Source: CAZMXP01 sp964570285 (GTDB taxonomy: Bacteria; Planctomycetota; PLA2). Taken from it: 64,000 nt of DNA. The translations under genes and the position numbers were made by a program. The stretch lies in NCBI GenBank assembly GCA_964570285.1, contig CAZMXP010000023.1, forward strand, positions 5,955 to 69,954, in the 5' to 3' direction. The stretch's first letter is position 1. Each line of letters starts with the position of its first letter. The notes beneath the pieces were generated by a model, which ran no database searches, was not told where the DNA came from, and saw only the letters and a list, made by a program, of their open reading frames with translations. Shown here in pieces: positions 31,374 to 40,462 of this stretch.

Positions 31374-32861
31374 TCAATAGCCGCGGACGTGCCAGTAGAC
31401 GTTGCCGCCGCCCGTGTAGGCGACACCCGCGGCGTCCTGAAGCTGCACCGTGAACTGCCCTGCGGCGAGGTTGATCGCGGTCACCCGCGGCCACCAAGCC
31501 CCCAGCGCCTTGGCCGTGACGACAGGGATCAGCGCCAGCCCGAAGAGGTCGGAGGCGCCGGTCGCCGGGTTCACCCTCGTCGTCACCGTGGCCGACGACG
31601 CCGGCGCCACGACCTGCACCTCGCCCTGGTCCGAGTGATAGGGGTAGAGCGCTTCGGCCTTGAGGTTCGTGACCTGGACCTGGTGCAGCCCCGCCGGGTC
31701 GCGCAGGAGCCGCCGCACCCGGATGTAGCGCGCCTTGATCTGCTCGCCGTGGATCGCGGGACGGTAGTCCATCGAGATCGGCGACGAGTCCCCGAACTTC
31801 ACGTCCCAGCGGCACTCCTCGAGCGCGCGCCGGGGCTTGCCGTCCTGGCGGTAGCGACGGCCCCACCACGCGGGCCCATCGGCCGAACCCTGGAGCACCG
31901 GATGCGTGTTGGGGTCGACGGGGAACTTCAGGGCCCGGACGGGCCGCGCGATCGCGGTCGCCGAGGCGCGTTCGACGTCATCCCAGAACTCGAGGAAGAA
32001 GCACCGGGACGCGCCGAGGTCCTTCTCGGCGCTCTCGACGTAGCCCTGCGTCAGGTACTTGGCCGCCGCGGGCGAGGATGCGAGAAGCCCGGAAGCGACG
32101 GTGCCCCACCCGTTCGCTGTCGTGGCGTTCGCTACCGTCGGCTTCCTGCGCAGCCTGATCTTGCCACCGGAGAGCTCCCACGGGTCGGTGGCGGCCGCCG
32201 CAGAGATCTGGTCGAGCGTCCCGCCGGCGAGACCGCAGATCGCCACCCGGTAGGTGTCGGGCCGGTCGAAGTACCTCACCGTCCTGCTCGACGGAGACGC
32301 CTCCGGCACCCCGAGCACGCTCACCGCGCGCATCCAGAGCGTGCGGGACGCGTCGCGGCCGCTCCCGTCCAGCGGAACCGGTCGGCCAAGGAGGTCCGCG
32401 GGCATCGTCGGCTCGTCGGCCGCCTTGCGGTGCTGTGGGCCCCTGTAGATGAGCCGGCCCTGCTCGACGCTCGCCCCCTCGATGACCTCGATCAGCGCCT
32501 CGGGGTCATCCTGTGGGGCATGGTCGGCCCGCAGGAGCGCGGCGCCGCCGCCGGCCACGTGCGCCACGACGCCGTTCGCGATCGCGCTCGGGGCGTCCGA
32601 GCGTCCCGCCGACACGACCCGCTCGACCCGGAGCGCGGAGCCGATGCCCTCCTCGCCCCAGTGGAAGATGCGCGAGATCGTGAAGGTGTACTGCCCCTCC
32701 TCGATGGGGAACCCAGCCGACGTCTCCTCGGGGCGGCAGGTGTGCGCGATGCACCTGCCGCGCCACCCTGGCATCCCGGGCGGGCCCGCATAGATGCGCC
32801 AGCCGAGGATGTCGCGGTCGATGCGCGGGGCCAACCAGGAGAGTTCGTAGAAGACGATCAT
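31374..32861 (-). CDS. Tail tip / baseplate protein
   Basis: 495 residues, beta-rich, with fibronectin-like patterns (GWRIYAGPPGMPGW, QYTFTISRIFHWGEE, RTLWMRAVSVLGV) and a C-terminal part with Gly/Ala-rich strands. It starts in the stop of the J-like gene. Probably part of the host-contact apparatus. Confidence 0.55.
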   Translation of the reverse strand: MIVFYELSWLAPRIDRDILGWRIYAGPPGMPGWRGRCIAHTCRPEETSAGFPIEEGQYTFTISRIFHWGEEGIGSALRVERVVSAGRSDAPSAIANGVVAHVAGGGAALLRADHAPQDDPEALIEVIEGASVEQGRLIYRGPQHRKAADEPTMPADLLGRPVPLDGSGRDASRTLWMRAVSVLGVPEASPSSRTVRYFDRPDTYRVAICGLAGGTLDQISAAAATDPWELSGGKIRLRRKPTVANATTANGWGTVASGLLASSPAAAKYLTQGYVESAEKDLGASRCFFLEFWDDVERASATAIARPVRALKFPVDPNTHPVLQGSADGPAWWGRRYRQDGKPRRALEECRWDVKFGDSSPISMDYRPAIHGEQIKARYIRVRRLLRDPAGLHQVQVTNLKAEALYPYHSDQGEVQVVAPASSATVTTRVNPATGASDLFGLALIPVVTAKALGAWWPRVTAINLAAGQFTVQLQDAAGVAYTGGGNVYWHVRGY

Positions 32862-34915
32862 TTCGAGGTGAAGGAGCCGAGGAGCGTACCCACGGCGGAC
32901 TTGACCGCTCCCGCCGTCGACGTCGGCGCCGAACTCCCGCTCGCCGGAGGGGGCGCCGAGGACGACGACTTCCCGCCTGCCTTGCCGGCGCTCGACGAGC
33001 CCTGCGACACCGTCACGGTGTCCGTGTTGTCGGAGTAGACGGCGGCCTCGTACTCGCGGCCGCGGATCGAGGTCACGCCGTCCACGCCCCAGCCCGTGCC
33101 CATCAGGCGCCAGACCTTGCCGGAGGGGTAGCGGTAGTCGTCGTAGACGGTGAACTTGTCCTCGGGCACGAGGTCGGCGTCGCCGAACGCTCCCTGCAGG
33201 TCGATCAGCAGTGTCGAGTGGAGCGCTTCGTTCAGCCGGTAGCGGGCCTCGCGCGTCGCCTGCGAGCGGTAGGCGATGCCGAAGAGCTGCAGGTCGAGCA
33301 CCCGTTCCGACACAGTCACGCCCACCGACGCGCTCGCCGGAAGGTCGACCGTCCGCTTCTGGTAGCCGTCTTCCGAATCGACGTACAGGATGCGCACGCG
33401 GTTGTACCGCTCCGACTCCGGCACCTGGCGCTCGATGATCGACGTCCGGTCATCCGCGCCGAGGAGGACGTTCCGGCGGCCCGACGTCGAGAGCCTCGCG
33501 TCGAAGTCTCGCGTCGACGCACCGGCGGCATCCCACGCGATCCGGATCTTGCCCTGCACCTCGTAGAGCGTGGCCCTGCACGTCGCCAGCATCGCGCCGA
33601 GGTGCTCGTCGGAGGAGGACCGCGTGCCGAGCACGTAGTTGAGGCGGAAGGCCGCCTCGGCGGCCGTCAGGCCGTTCGACTTCGACGGGGTGACCTGCGC
33701 ATCGCAGAAGTCCATGAACGACCGGAACGTGCTTCCGCTCCCGTCGTCGAGGATCCCTGCCGGGAGATCAAGCCCCATCCCCCACGCCGTGTTCGAGAGG
33801 ACCTCGCGGATTAGGACTCCGGGATTCTCGCTCTGGGCCGTCACCCCCGTGCGCGGGTCGGTCACCAGGAGGCCCGTGCAGTCGAGCTCGACGTCGGGGA
33901 CGCCGCCTTGCACCTCTTCGGACGCGATCCCCTCGAGGTACATCAGCGCGTAGCCGGCGTAGGTGTTGCTGTGTGGACGGACCTCGATCACGGTGTGCCA
34001 GGTCGTCTCGCGCACGTCGTCGGCCTCGTTCGCGACGACGCCCCTCACGCGGATCTTCGTGTGGCGCCCCGGCGCGATGAGGGCCGGGTCCGGGAAGTGC
34101 AGGTTGAGCTGGAGGTTCACCGCGGAGCGGGTGTTGTTGATCGCGAAGAGCCGCCCGGCGATGGGCCCCCCCTTGCCGCTTTCCTCGGTCCTGGTCCACT
34201 CGGTGTTCTCGTTCTTGATGTCGCACCAGACGAAGTACCCGCTCTTGTACTTCTTCTGGTTCGCCTCGCTGGTCTGGGGGTCGATGATGAACGGCGGATG
34301 CCACTTGCGCTCCTGCGAATCGTAGTACTCGACCTCGATCCCGGCGGCGCTGTCGAGCTGCCGGCCCTTCCTGTCCTGCTTGAAGATCCCGCCGCCGGCG
34401 ACGAACGAGAGCTGGAACGTCTCCGCGGCCGTGCTGCGGATCTCGTACTCCTTCGCGGCCGTCCCGAGGCGCAGGGTCGCGTTGCCGACGTCGTACGCGG
34501 TGCCGACCTGCTCCGACCCGGGGATCGCGGTCTGCGTTGCCGTGCCGTACCGGAAGGTCGCCGTGACCCCCGCGAGGGACTTCACCGACTGCCCGTTCAC
34601 GCGCAGGCGGTCGCGCCAGTCGGACTCCATGCTGGCGATCTCGCCTCGGCCGAGCAGGTAGAGGCCGCGGAACGCCTGCACGCCCTTCGTGGTCCCGAGC
34701 GTCGTGGAGACGAGCTGCGGGGTGATGCGGTTCTTCTTCCCCAGGATGACGGGGGGCGGGCCGCCCTCGCCGCGGTTGTTGCCCAGGCGCGTGAAGCTGT
34801 AGGTCGGGTCGCTCTCGTAGCCGCGGTTGCCCGGGCGTGTCGCCATCCCGTGCACGATGCCGCCAAGCGCGAGGATGATCCCGATGATGCCGAAGACGCC
34901 CAGTGCCAACAGCAC
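32858..34915 (-). CDS. Tail tip protein, lambda gpJ / host-specificity type
   Basis: 685 residues. An N-terminal hydrophobic helix (LALGVFGIIGIILALGGIVHG) precedes a typical tip-attachment assembly region (NTAWGMGLDLPAGILDDG, FCDAQVTPSKSNGLTAAEAAFRLNYVLGT) and beta-strands; Ser/Gly/Ala-rich C-terminus. GTG 34915 follows the preceding TGA with GGAGGA upstream. The region around LSNTAWGMG is shared with gpJ-like and phage tail proteins of the phage-tail_3 type. Confidence 0.7.
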   Translation of the reverse strand: MLLALGVFGIIGIILALGGIVHGMATRPGNRGYESDPTYSFTRLGNNRGEGGPPPVILGKKNRITPQLVSTTLGTTKGVQAFRGLYLLGRGEIASMESDWRDRLRVNGQSVKSLAGVTATFRYGTATQTAIPGSEQVGTAYDVGNATLRLGTAAKEYEIRSTAAETFQLSFVAGGGIFKQDRKGRQLDSAAGIEVEYYDSQERKWHPPFIIDPQTSEANQKKYKSGYFVWCDIKNENTEWTRTEESGKGGPIAGRLFAINNTRSAVNLQLNLHFPDPALIAPGRHTKIRVRGVVANEADDVRETTWHTVIEVRPHSNTYAGYALMYLEGIASEEVQGGVPDVELDCTGLLVTDPRTGVTAQSENPGVLIREVLSNTAWGMGLDLPAGILDDGSGSTFRSFMDFCDAQVTPSKSNGLTAAEAAFRLNYVLGTRSSSDEHLGAMLATCRATLYEVQGKIRIAWDAAGASTRDFDARLSTSGRRNVLLGADDRTSIIERQVPESERYNRVRILYVDSEDGYQKRTVDLPASASVGVTVSERVLDLQLFGIAYRSQATREARYRLNEALHSTLLIDLQGAFGDADLVPEDKFTVYDDYRYPSGKVWRLMGTGWGVDGVTSIRGREYEAAVYSDNTDTVTVSQGSSSAGKAGGKSSSSAPPPASGSSAPTSTAGAVKSAVGTLLGSFTSK

Positions 34916-34916
34916 G

Positions 34917-35444
34917 TCAATCCTCCGGCGGGAGACCCGGGAAGAGATCCCGCGACACGATGCCCGTCGGGATCTGGATGCGGGAGAAGAGCGCCGGAAG
35001 GCTCGCGAGGCGGAACACCACCTCATGGTCGGCGTTCTCGTAGGCCTCGACGACGCAGGTGTTCTTGAGCAGCTTCGTGGAACTGTCGCGCTGGCCGTAC
35101 TCGATGCGGACGAGGTGGCAGAGCTGGCGGTCGGCCCACGCGCCGGCGTCGATGTGGGTCCGCAGCAGCGAGTCCCCGTCGGGGATGCGGAGATCGGTGT
35201 TGCCGTCGTCGCCGCTCCCGTCGATCCACACAGCGCCGAGGTCGAGCGCCGCGCCCGTGTCGGCGAAACGGCTGTAGAACGTCGACCCGCCCGAAGAGGG
35301 GAAGTCGATGTCCTGGTCCCAGTCCGTGAACCTCACGACATCGTTGGGAGAAACCCGCCCCGTCTGGATCTCGACGAGGTGGATCGCCGTCAGCGTGCCC
35401 GTCTGGAACGCCGTCAGCAGCGCCGCGGGAAGCCCACGGCTCAC
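34917..35444 (-). CDS. Minor tail protein (gpL-like)
   Basis: 175 residues (GLPAALLTAFQTGTLTAIHLVEIQ.., VVRFTDWDQDID). Position between the DUF2460-like and J-like genes and the pattern of beta-strands suit the L/K-type minor tail proteins assembled at the tail tip. GTG start overlaps the previous stop. Confidence 0.6.
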   Translation of the reverse strand: MSRGLPAALLTAFQTGTLTAIHLVEIQTGRVSPNDVVRFTDWDQDIDFPSSGGSTFYSRFADTGAALDLGAVWIDGSGDDGNTDLRIPDGDSLLRTHIDAGAWADRQLCHLVRIEYGQRDSSTKLLKNTCVVEAYENADHEVVFRLASLPALFSRIQIPTGIVSRDLFPGLPPED

Positions 35445-36016
35445 GCGGGGACCTCTTCGAGCGCGATCTCCGTCTCGTACCAGCCGGCACCGGCCGCGAT
35501 GTTGCGCCACTCGAAGGGGCCCTCGAGGGCAAAGAGCCTGTAGTACTCGTAGTCCGCGTCGACCACGGAAGCGTCGGAGACGCCCGAGGCCAGGATGAAC
35601 TCGCGGAGGTCGACGTCGACCGAGGTGACCGTGACCGGGGAGCCGGCAACACGTACCACATAGCTCGCGGTGTCGATGGGGTAGTCGCCGGCGTAGTCGC
35701 CGGTGGTGGGGATGCGCCAGCGGGTGACGCTGCCGCCGCTCGTGACCGGCGAGAGCGTGATCGCCGTGCGCGCGTAGTCGTTCCAGTCCTTGTGCAGGAA
35801 GGCCGTCTTGCCGAAGTCGCGCGCCCGGAAGAAGGTGTCGATCGTGCGCCGCCCCGTCGTGTTGCGCCGGAAGGGCAGGACGATGCGCCGGTACTCCCTG
35901 GCCTGCCCGAGCGACCGCTGCGCGCCGCCGCCGGCGAAGGCGAGCCGCACAACCTTCTGGTCGTCGCGGTAGGAGTGGCCGAGGCGCGGGATCTCGGAAA
36001 AGACTGCGAGCGGCAC
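35441..36016 (-). CDS. DUF2460-like tail protein
   Basis: 191 residues. The motif TIDTFFRARDFGKTAFLHKDWNDYA is the core of the DUF2460 phage family (normally an FF-x-R---GF-F-D--D pattern). These proteins lie between tape measure and tail tip genes in siphophages. GTG start; stop overlaps the next GTG. Confidence 0.7.
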   Translation of the reverse strand: MPLAVFSEIPRLGHSYRDDQKVVRLAFAGGGAQRSLGQAREYRRIVLPFRRNTTGRRTIDTFFRARDFGKTAFLHKDWNDYARTAITLSPVTSGGSVTRWRIPTTGDYAGDYPIDTASYVVRVAGSPVTVTSVDVDLREFILASGVSDASVVDADYEYYRLFALEGPFEWRNIAAGAGWYETEIALEEVPA

Positions 36017-36043
36017 GCGCGCGAGCCTGACACGCGCGGCGCG

Positions 36044-37726
36044 CTACTGGAGGCTCGCGCGGCGCGCCGTCGCCACCGCGCGCTTGCCCGAGGGGTTGCG
36101 CCTCATGTAGCTCGACCACGCCCGGCCGATGATGCGCTCCTGCGCCGCCTCGGGAAGCGAGAGGAAGTCGGCGCCTACGCTGACGCCGTTGAAGTTGATG
36201 ACCGTGCCGCCGGAGCCGCCCGAGGCCTCGACCCCGAGCCGGCCGTCCCTCGTCCTGCGGAGCGGGACGATCGCCTCGGGGCCGGCCTCGCCCATGAGCC
36301 CCGTCGCCCCGCGCATCGGGAAGAGGGTGGGGCGGTCGACGACGCCGCCCCGGGCGAAGGGCACGATCTGGCCGCCGGCAAGCACGTTGCCCTGCGCGCT
36401 CGGGAAGAGCACCGGGAATGCGCTGCGCAACCCGGCCGTGATGAGCAGGTTCAGGAGTTGGGACAAGAGCGACCGGAAGAAGCTGCGGGCGATGTCCTCG
36501 GCGTTGTCGAACCCGCTCTCGAACCCGTCGATGATCGCGTCCGACAATGCCGACGAGATTTGCGGTCCCACGCCCTCCCGGAACCTCTTCACCTCGGCGT
36601 CGAAGTCGTAGCCGACCTCGCGCTTCTGGAGTTCCTTCCGCTCGCCGAGGATGATCCGGACGCGCTTCGCTTCCTCTTCGGTGCGGATCTGGCCGAGTTC
36701 GACGAGGCGCCGGTAGATCTCCTCGACTTCCCGGTCGATCGCCAGCTCGGCGCGCTTCACCGGGTCGCGCTCGCGGAGCAGCTCGTTCTGCCGCTCGACG
36801 TCGCGGAGGATGTTCGCGGACTCGCGGCGCCGCTCGAGTTCCTCGACCTGCCGGAGCGCGGAGACGTAGGCGTCGACGTCCTCCTTGCTGGCGCCCTGCG
36901 CGAGCAGCTTCGCCGCGGCGGCATCGACCTCCTCGACGAAGCGCGTGAACGAGCTGCCGGCTTCCGCGAGGCGGACCATCTGCTCGGCCTCCTCGCGGAT
37001 GGACTCGCCCAGCCTCTGCGCCGCGATCTCGCCGGACTGCGTGCGGAACCGGATCGCATCCTCGAAGCGGAAGGCCGCGTCCGCGGCCTGGTTAAGCGCC
37101 GCACGCGTCTTGTCAATGGCCGTCTCGACCTGTCCGCCGGTAAGCGTACCGAGGCCCTCGACGTTGATGCGAGACTCGAAGGGGCCGCCTAGACGATCGA
37201 GTTTGGTCTTCGCGTCGAGCAGCGCGTTAAGCTGCTTGCCGAGATCGGCAGCCTCGGCGCGCGAGCGCTCGGCGCCGGCAGCGAGCGCATCAAACCCCGA
37301 CTTCTCCTTCACTTCGTCGGTGAAGTGCCTCGCCGCCGCAGTCGCCTCGTCCAGCAGTGTCCTCGACCGCGCGAAAACGGAAGTTTGTGCCTCGTCCAGT
37401 TCCCTCGTGCGGTGGGTAACGATGCCGACCCCGGCAGCGAGCAGCGCAACCCCGCCGGCGACAGGCCCACCGGCCGCGAACGCTGCGAGCACGGCCGTCC
37501 CGAGGGAAATCCACGAGCGCTCCTGTGCCGCAACTCCAGCCGTTACCGCGCCGATGGCCGACGACGCGACGGTGCCGAAGCGCTGCATGTGCTGCGCCGT
37601 ACCGCGCACTGCCCTGTCGATGCCCGCGTGTGACTGCGCCCAGCGGCGCTCCACCTGCTCGGCGGTCGCCAGAGACTGCGACGCGTCGATCTCGTGGATC
37701 AGCCTGACGCGGTTGTCGGCGGGCAC
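36044..37726 (-). CDS. Tail tape measure protein
   Basis: 560 residues, helical. Hydrophobic Gly/Ala-rich segments (about 55-105) resemble the membrane-inserting region, followed by long coiled coils. The C-terminal motif FARGGVVDRPTLFPM-x-GLMGEAGPEAIVPL is the classic lambda gpH-type signature. Its length sets tail length; 560 residues would correspond to a tail shorter than lambda's. It follows the G/GT pair, with one extra gene between. Confidence 0.9.
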   Translation of the reverse strand: MPADNRVRLIHEIDASQSLATAEQVERRWAQSHAGIDRAVRGTAQHMQRFGTVASSAIGAVTAGVAAQERSWISLGTAVLAAFAAGGPVAGGVALLAAGVGIVTHRTRELDEAQTSVFARSRTLLDEATAAARHFTDEVKEKSGFDALAAGAERSRAEAADLGKQLNALLDAKTKLDRLGGPFESRINVEGLGTLTGGQVETAIDKTRAALNQAADAAFRFEDAIRFRTQSGEIAAQRLGESIREEAEQMVRLAEAGSSFTRFVEEVDAAAAKLLAQGASKEDVDAYVSALRQVEELERRRESANILRDVERQNELLRERDPVKRAELAIDREVEEIYRRLVELGQIRTEEEAKRVRIILGERKELQKREVGYDFDAEVKRFREGVGPQISSALSDAIIDGFESGFDNAEDIARSFFRSLLSQLLNLLITAGLRSAFPVLFPSAQGNVLAGGQIVPFARGGVVDRPTLFPMRGATGLMGEAGPEAIVPLRRTRDGRLGVEASGGSGGTVINFNGVSVGADFLSLPEAAQERIIGRAWSSYMRRNPSGKRAVATARRASLQ

Positions 37727-37757
37727 GCCCCGAGGATGCCCGCTGGGGCCGCCTACG

Positions 37758-38243
37758 CTACTCCCGCTCGGCTCGCCACGTCAGCGTGTAGGACGCGGCG
37801 CCTGAAACGCTCTCTACACAGAAGACGAGGCGGCCCGTATGGATCACGCTCAAGGCGCCCGCGTACGCCTCAATGGTTGCCGTGTTGCCCGCGAACAGGG
37901 TCGGCTCCACGTAGAAGTCGACCGGTCCCGCCGTGGCGTCCCCGAGGTCGACGCCGTCGAAGAAAACCCTCAGGCTCGCCTCGCTGAGATCCTCCACCAC
38001 GTAGACGAGCGTCATCGCAACGCCGATGCCCACACCCTCGTCGTCGATCGCGTCGAAAGCGAACCAGTCCGCGAAGTCGACGCCATCCCCGACACGACCC
38101 GACAACACGCCAGACCGGTCGTAGGTCAGCACCCCCATGTGGTTCGCGAGCGCGTCGGTGTCGTTCGGCTCGGTTTCGGGGTTCGCGCCCCCACCCGACC
38201 CGCAGGAAGCAAGCATCAGGCACACGGCAATCACGTATCTCAT
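37758..38243 (-). CDS. Lipoprotein with PPC-like domain, possible moron
   Basis: 161 residues: signal and lipobox (LMLASCG, Cys about 15), followed by NPETEPNDTDALAN, the opening of a bacterial pre-peptidase C-terminal (PPC) domain, and beta-strands with DFADWFAFDAID and SYTLTWRAE. A secreted lipoprotein between the tail chaperone and tape measure genes is unusual because this gene pair is normally contiguous. It may be a lysogenic conversion gene. No separate promoter or terminator is evident. Confidence 0.6.
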   Translation of the reverse strand: MRYVIAVCLMLASCGSGGGANPETEPNDTDALANHMGVLTYDRSGVLSGRVGDGVDFADWFAFDAIDDEGVGIGVAMTLVYVVEDLSEASLRVFFDGVDLGDATAGPVDFYVEPTLFAGNTATIEAYAGALSVIHTGRLVFCVESVSGAASYTLTWRAERE

Positions 38244-38253
38244 GGCGAGAACA

Positions 38254-38954
38254 CTACCCGAACTGCCCGAAGGCTGTTCGCATCGCCCGCTCGGCCGCCG
38301 CGCGCTCGCCGCGCGCCTCCACGTCGGCCACCTGGACCGCCAGCCGCCAGAGCAGATCCTCCTCCAGCGGGGGCAGGTCGGGGGCGAGCATCCGCGCCGC
38401 CTCGAAACCCGCCGTCCTCAGCACCGCGGCGACGTCGAGCACGCGAGAGACTTCGGGCAGCGGCGCGACGTACCCCGAGGCCGCCAGCGCCTCCATCTCC
38501 GCGTCGAGGTCGAACTCCTCCTCGCGCTCCTCGTGGCCCGGCGGGAGCGACGCCCGCCTCCGGATCTCCTCGAGCGGATCCGGCCCCCCGGCGGCACGCT
38601 GCCGGAGGACCTCGATCAGTTTCCCGCGACGGCCTCCGCCTGCACCTGAAACCGCAGGGCCGCGCCCTTCAGGGCCCCTGCCACCGTCGCGGGAAGCGCC
38701 ATGCCGACCTCGGCGACGCGCGCCGCGTCGAACGCCACCTCGCTGCCGGAGGAACCGCACAGGCCCTCCCATCCGACGAGGATGAAGCGCCACTCCTCCG
38801 CCTCGTACTTCGCCTCGTCGAGGCGTCCTCCGGCTGTGCAGCGGCGCCGGAGCTCGACATGGTCGCCGTAGGAGAACACGCGCACCCGGAACTTCGTGTC
38901 GCCGAACGCGACCTCCTCGAAGACGGGGGAGTCGACCAGCTTGAGCCGCGTCAC
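38254..38954 (-). CDS. Tail assembly chaperone GT (-1 frameshift product)
   Basis: Reading through 38619-38625 in the -1 frame fuses the 112-residue G-like protein to 121 more residues (LIEVLRQRAAGG..AAERAMRTAFGQFG), total 233. In lambda-type phages such fusions recruit the tape measure protein and scaffold the tail tube. The T-part is acidic and helical. It has no separate start codon near its beginning, which supports frameshifting. Confidence 0.75.
38616..38954 (-). CDS. Tail assembly chaperone G
   Basis: 112 residues (TRLKLVDSPVFEEVAFGDTKF...) starting at GTG 38954, overlapping the tail tube stop (GTGA). Ends with TGA immediately after GGGAAAC. Its position between tail tube and tape measure genes, and the overlapping -1 frame, make this the G protein of a G/GT pair. 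Confidence 0.75.
   Translation of the reverse strand: MTRLKLVDSPVFEEVAFGDTKFRVRVFSYGDHVELRRRCTAGGRLDEAKYEAEEWRFILVGWEGLCGSSGSEVAFDAARVAEVGMALPATVAGALKGAALRFQVQAEAVAGN
38619..38625 (-). promoter_or_regulatory. GGGAAAC ribosomal slippery site
   Basis: On the minus strand the zero frame reads GCG GGA AAC TGA: a G-GGA-AAC heptamer of the X-XXY-YYZ type abutting the stop. Lambda uses the near-identical GGGAAAG for its G/GT frameshift. A -1 slip here yields the 233-residue fusion. Confidence 0.8.
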
Positions 38955-40015
38955 GCGAGGATGTCCGCGCTCAGCTCGTTCTGCACCTCGACCGTGAGCG
39001 CCTCGTCGTAGCCGGTCGGGAAGCCGGTCGGGACCGCCGACGCCTTGTGGAGCGTGAACTCGACCCGGAACGGCGTGCGCCCCGGGCCGTTGATCGGAAG
39101 CGGCGCGTCGGCGATCACCATCGCCGGCGCGTAGAGGTTGAAGAGGTAGTTGTTCGTCGAGCTGCCCGTGACCTTCACCCCGCTGTCGAAGAGGTAGTCC
39201 GCCTTGAGGAGCGTCCGGGCGTCCTTCGCGGCGCGGAGGAGGTCGTACAGCGCCTCCGTCGCCCCGTAGAAGTCGAGCGCAAGCGTCAGCTCGGCGAATC
39301 CCGACGGCGCGGGCTCGATGCTGGAGAGGTTGGCACCGAAGTCCAGTTCGAGGTTGCGGTTGATGTTCAGCTCGAAGCCCCGGCAGAGCGACATCGCGTC
39401 GGAGCTCCCGAGCGCCCCCCCGGCGCTCGCGTTGATCCGCAGCGTGCCCGTGCGATGCAGGACGTGCCGCGCTCCCCCGCCCACGGGGTCGGTCGTGTAG
39501 GCCCAGCCCGAGGGATCGTCCGCGCGCGTCACGACCGCACCGAACAGGCCCCACGTCTCCTCGAGGCGACCGCCGACCGCGCCCGCGAGCCGCAGCGTGT
39601 TGACCTTCGCGCTGGCGACCTTCAGCGCCTTGGCGCTGCCCACGTCGGCGTGCCGCCCGAAGGTGAAGAACTTCCCCTGCACGTCGGGCGTCCACGGCAG
39701 GACGTGCTTGAAGGCAACCGAGGCCTCGACCGTCGTCGGGGTCCCGGCCGTGCCCATCAGCATCGCCCACAGCAGCAGCCGCTGCCGGTAGTCGGTGTAG
39801 GCCGCGAGTTCGCCCGCGGCGCGCACCTCGACGATGTCGGACGGGTTTCGCTCCGCGGTCGCGACGATCGTCTCGTCCGGGAGCACCCCGGGCTGCCCGT
39901 CGAACGTCGAGGACCGGAACGGCACCCGGTGCCCCGACGTCAGGGTCACGGCGGTGCCCCAGGTCGACCCCTTCCGGATCGCGACCTTGCTGTTCGTGCC
40001 GAGTGCGACTGCCAT
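38951..40015 (-). CDS. Major tail tube protein
   Basis: 354 residues. Starts MAVALGTNSKVAIRKGSTWGTA, a style common in siphophage tail-tube proteins. Beta-rich throughout with Ig-like Gly/Ala strands. Located between the tail terminator and the chaperone gene, as expected for the tube subunit. Longer than lambda gpV, so it may carry an extra domain. Confidence 0.75.
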   Translation of the reverse strand: MAVALGTNSKVAIRKGSTWGTAVTLTSGHRVPFRSSTFDGQPGVLPDETIVATAERNPSDIVEVRAAGELAAYTDYRQRLLLWAMLMGTAGTPTTVEASVAFKHVLPWTPDVQGKFFTFGRHADVGSAKALKVASAKVNTLRLAGAVGGRLEETWGLFGAVVTRADDPSGWAYTTDPVGGGARHVLHRTGTLRINASAGGALGSSDAMSLCRGFELNINRNLELDFGANLSSIEPAPSGFAELTLALDFYGATEALYDLLRAAKDARTLLKADYLFDSGVKVTGSSTNNYLFNLYAPAMVIADAPLPINGPGRTPFRVEFTLHKASAVPTGFPTGYDEALTVEVQNELSADILA

Positions 40016-40024
40016 GACGATCTC

Positions 40025-40462
40025 CTACGTGTGCACGGTGTCGAGCAGGTGGAACCGCATCACCGACCGGTACACGCTGTACCCCGGCTCCGCCGCTACG
40101 GGATCCCCGGGCGACTCGAGGACCTCGATCGCCTGCTCGTCGATCTGCTTCAGCGCGCCCAGCAGGGCGAGCTGCACCGCCGCCAGCCGCGAAGCGAAGT
40201 GCGCGAAGGTGTCTTCGTCCTCGCGGTAGCTCCAGACCGCCACCACCTGCACGTCGAGCTCGGGGTGCCCGCCCGACAGCTCCGCGTAGGTGGCGACCGG
40301 CGAGTAGTGCACCGTCCAGCGCTGGAGCACGTCGTCCGCGAGCAGGCTGTCCTCGGCGAGGTCGCGGTCGGTCGGCACGCCCGGACGGGCCCGCACGTTC
40401 TCGATGCCGGCCACCCCCTCGATCGCCGCGAGCACCGCGGCCACCGTCGTCTCGAGGCTCAT
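40025..40462 (-). CDS. Tail terminator-like protein
   Basis: 145 residues starting MSLETTVAAVLAAIEGVAGI. The size, helix-strand order and place between the HK97 gp10-like and tail tube genes fit the tail terminator (lambda gpU class). Start overlaps the preceding stop (ATGA). Confidence 0.6.
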   Translation of the reverse strand: MSLETTVAAVLAAIEGVAGIENVRARPGVPTDRDLAEDSLLADDVLQRWTVHYSPVATYAELSGGHPELDVQVVAVWSYREDEDTFAHFASRLAAVQLALLGALKQIDEQAIEVLESPGDPVAAEPGYSVYRSVMRFHLLDTVHT

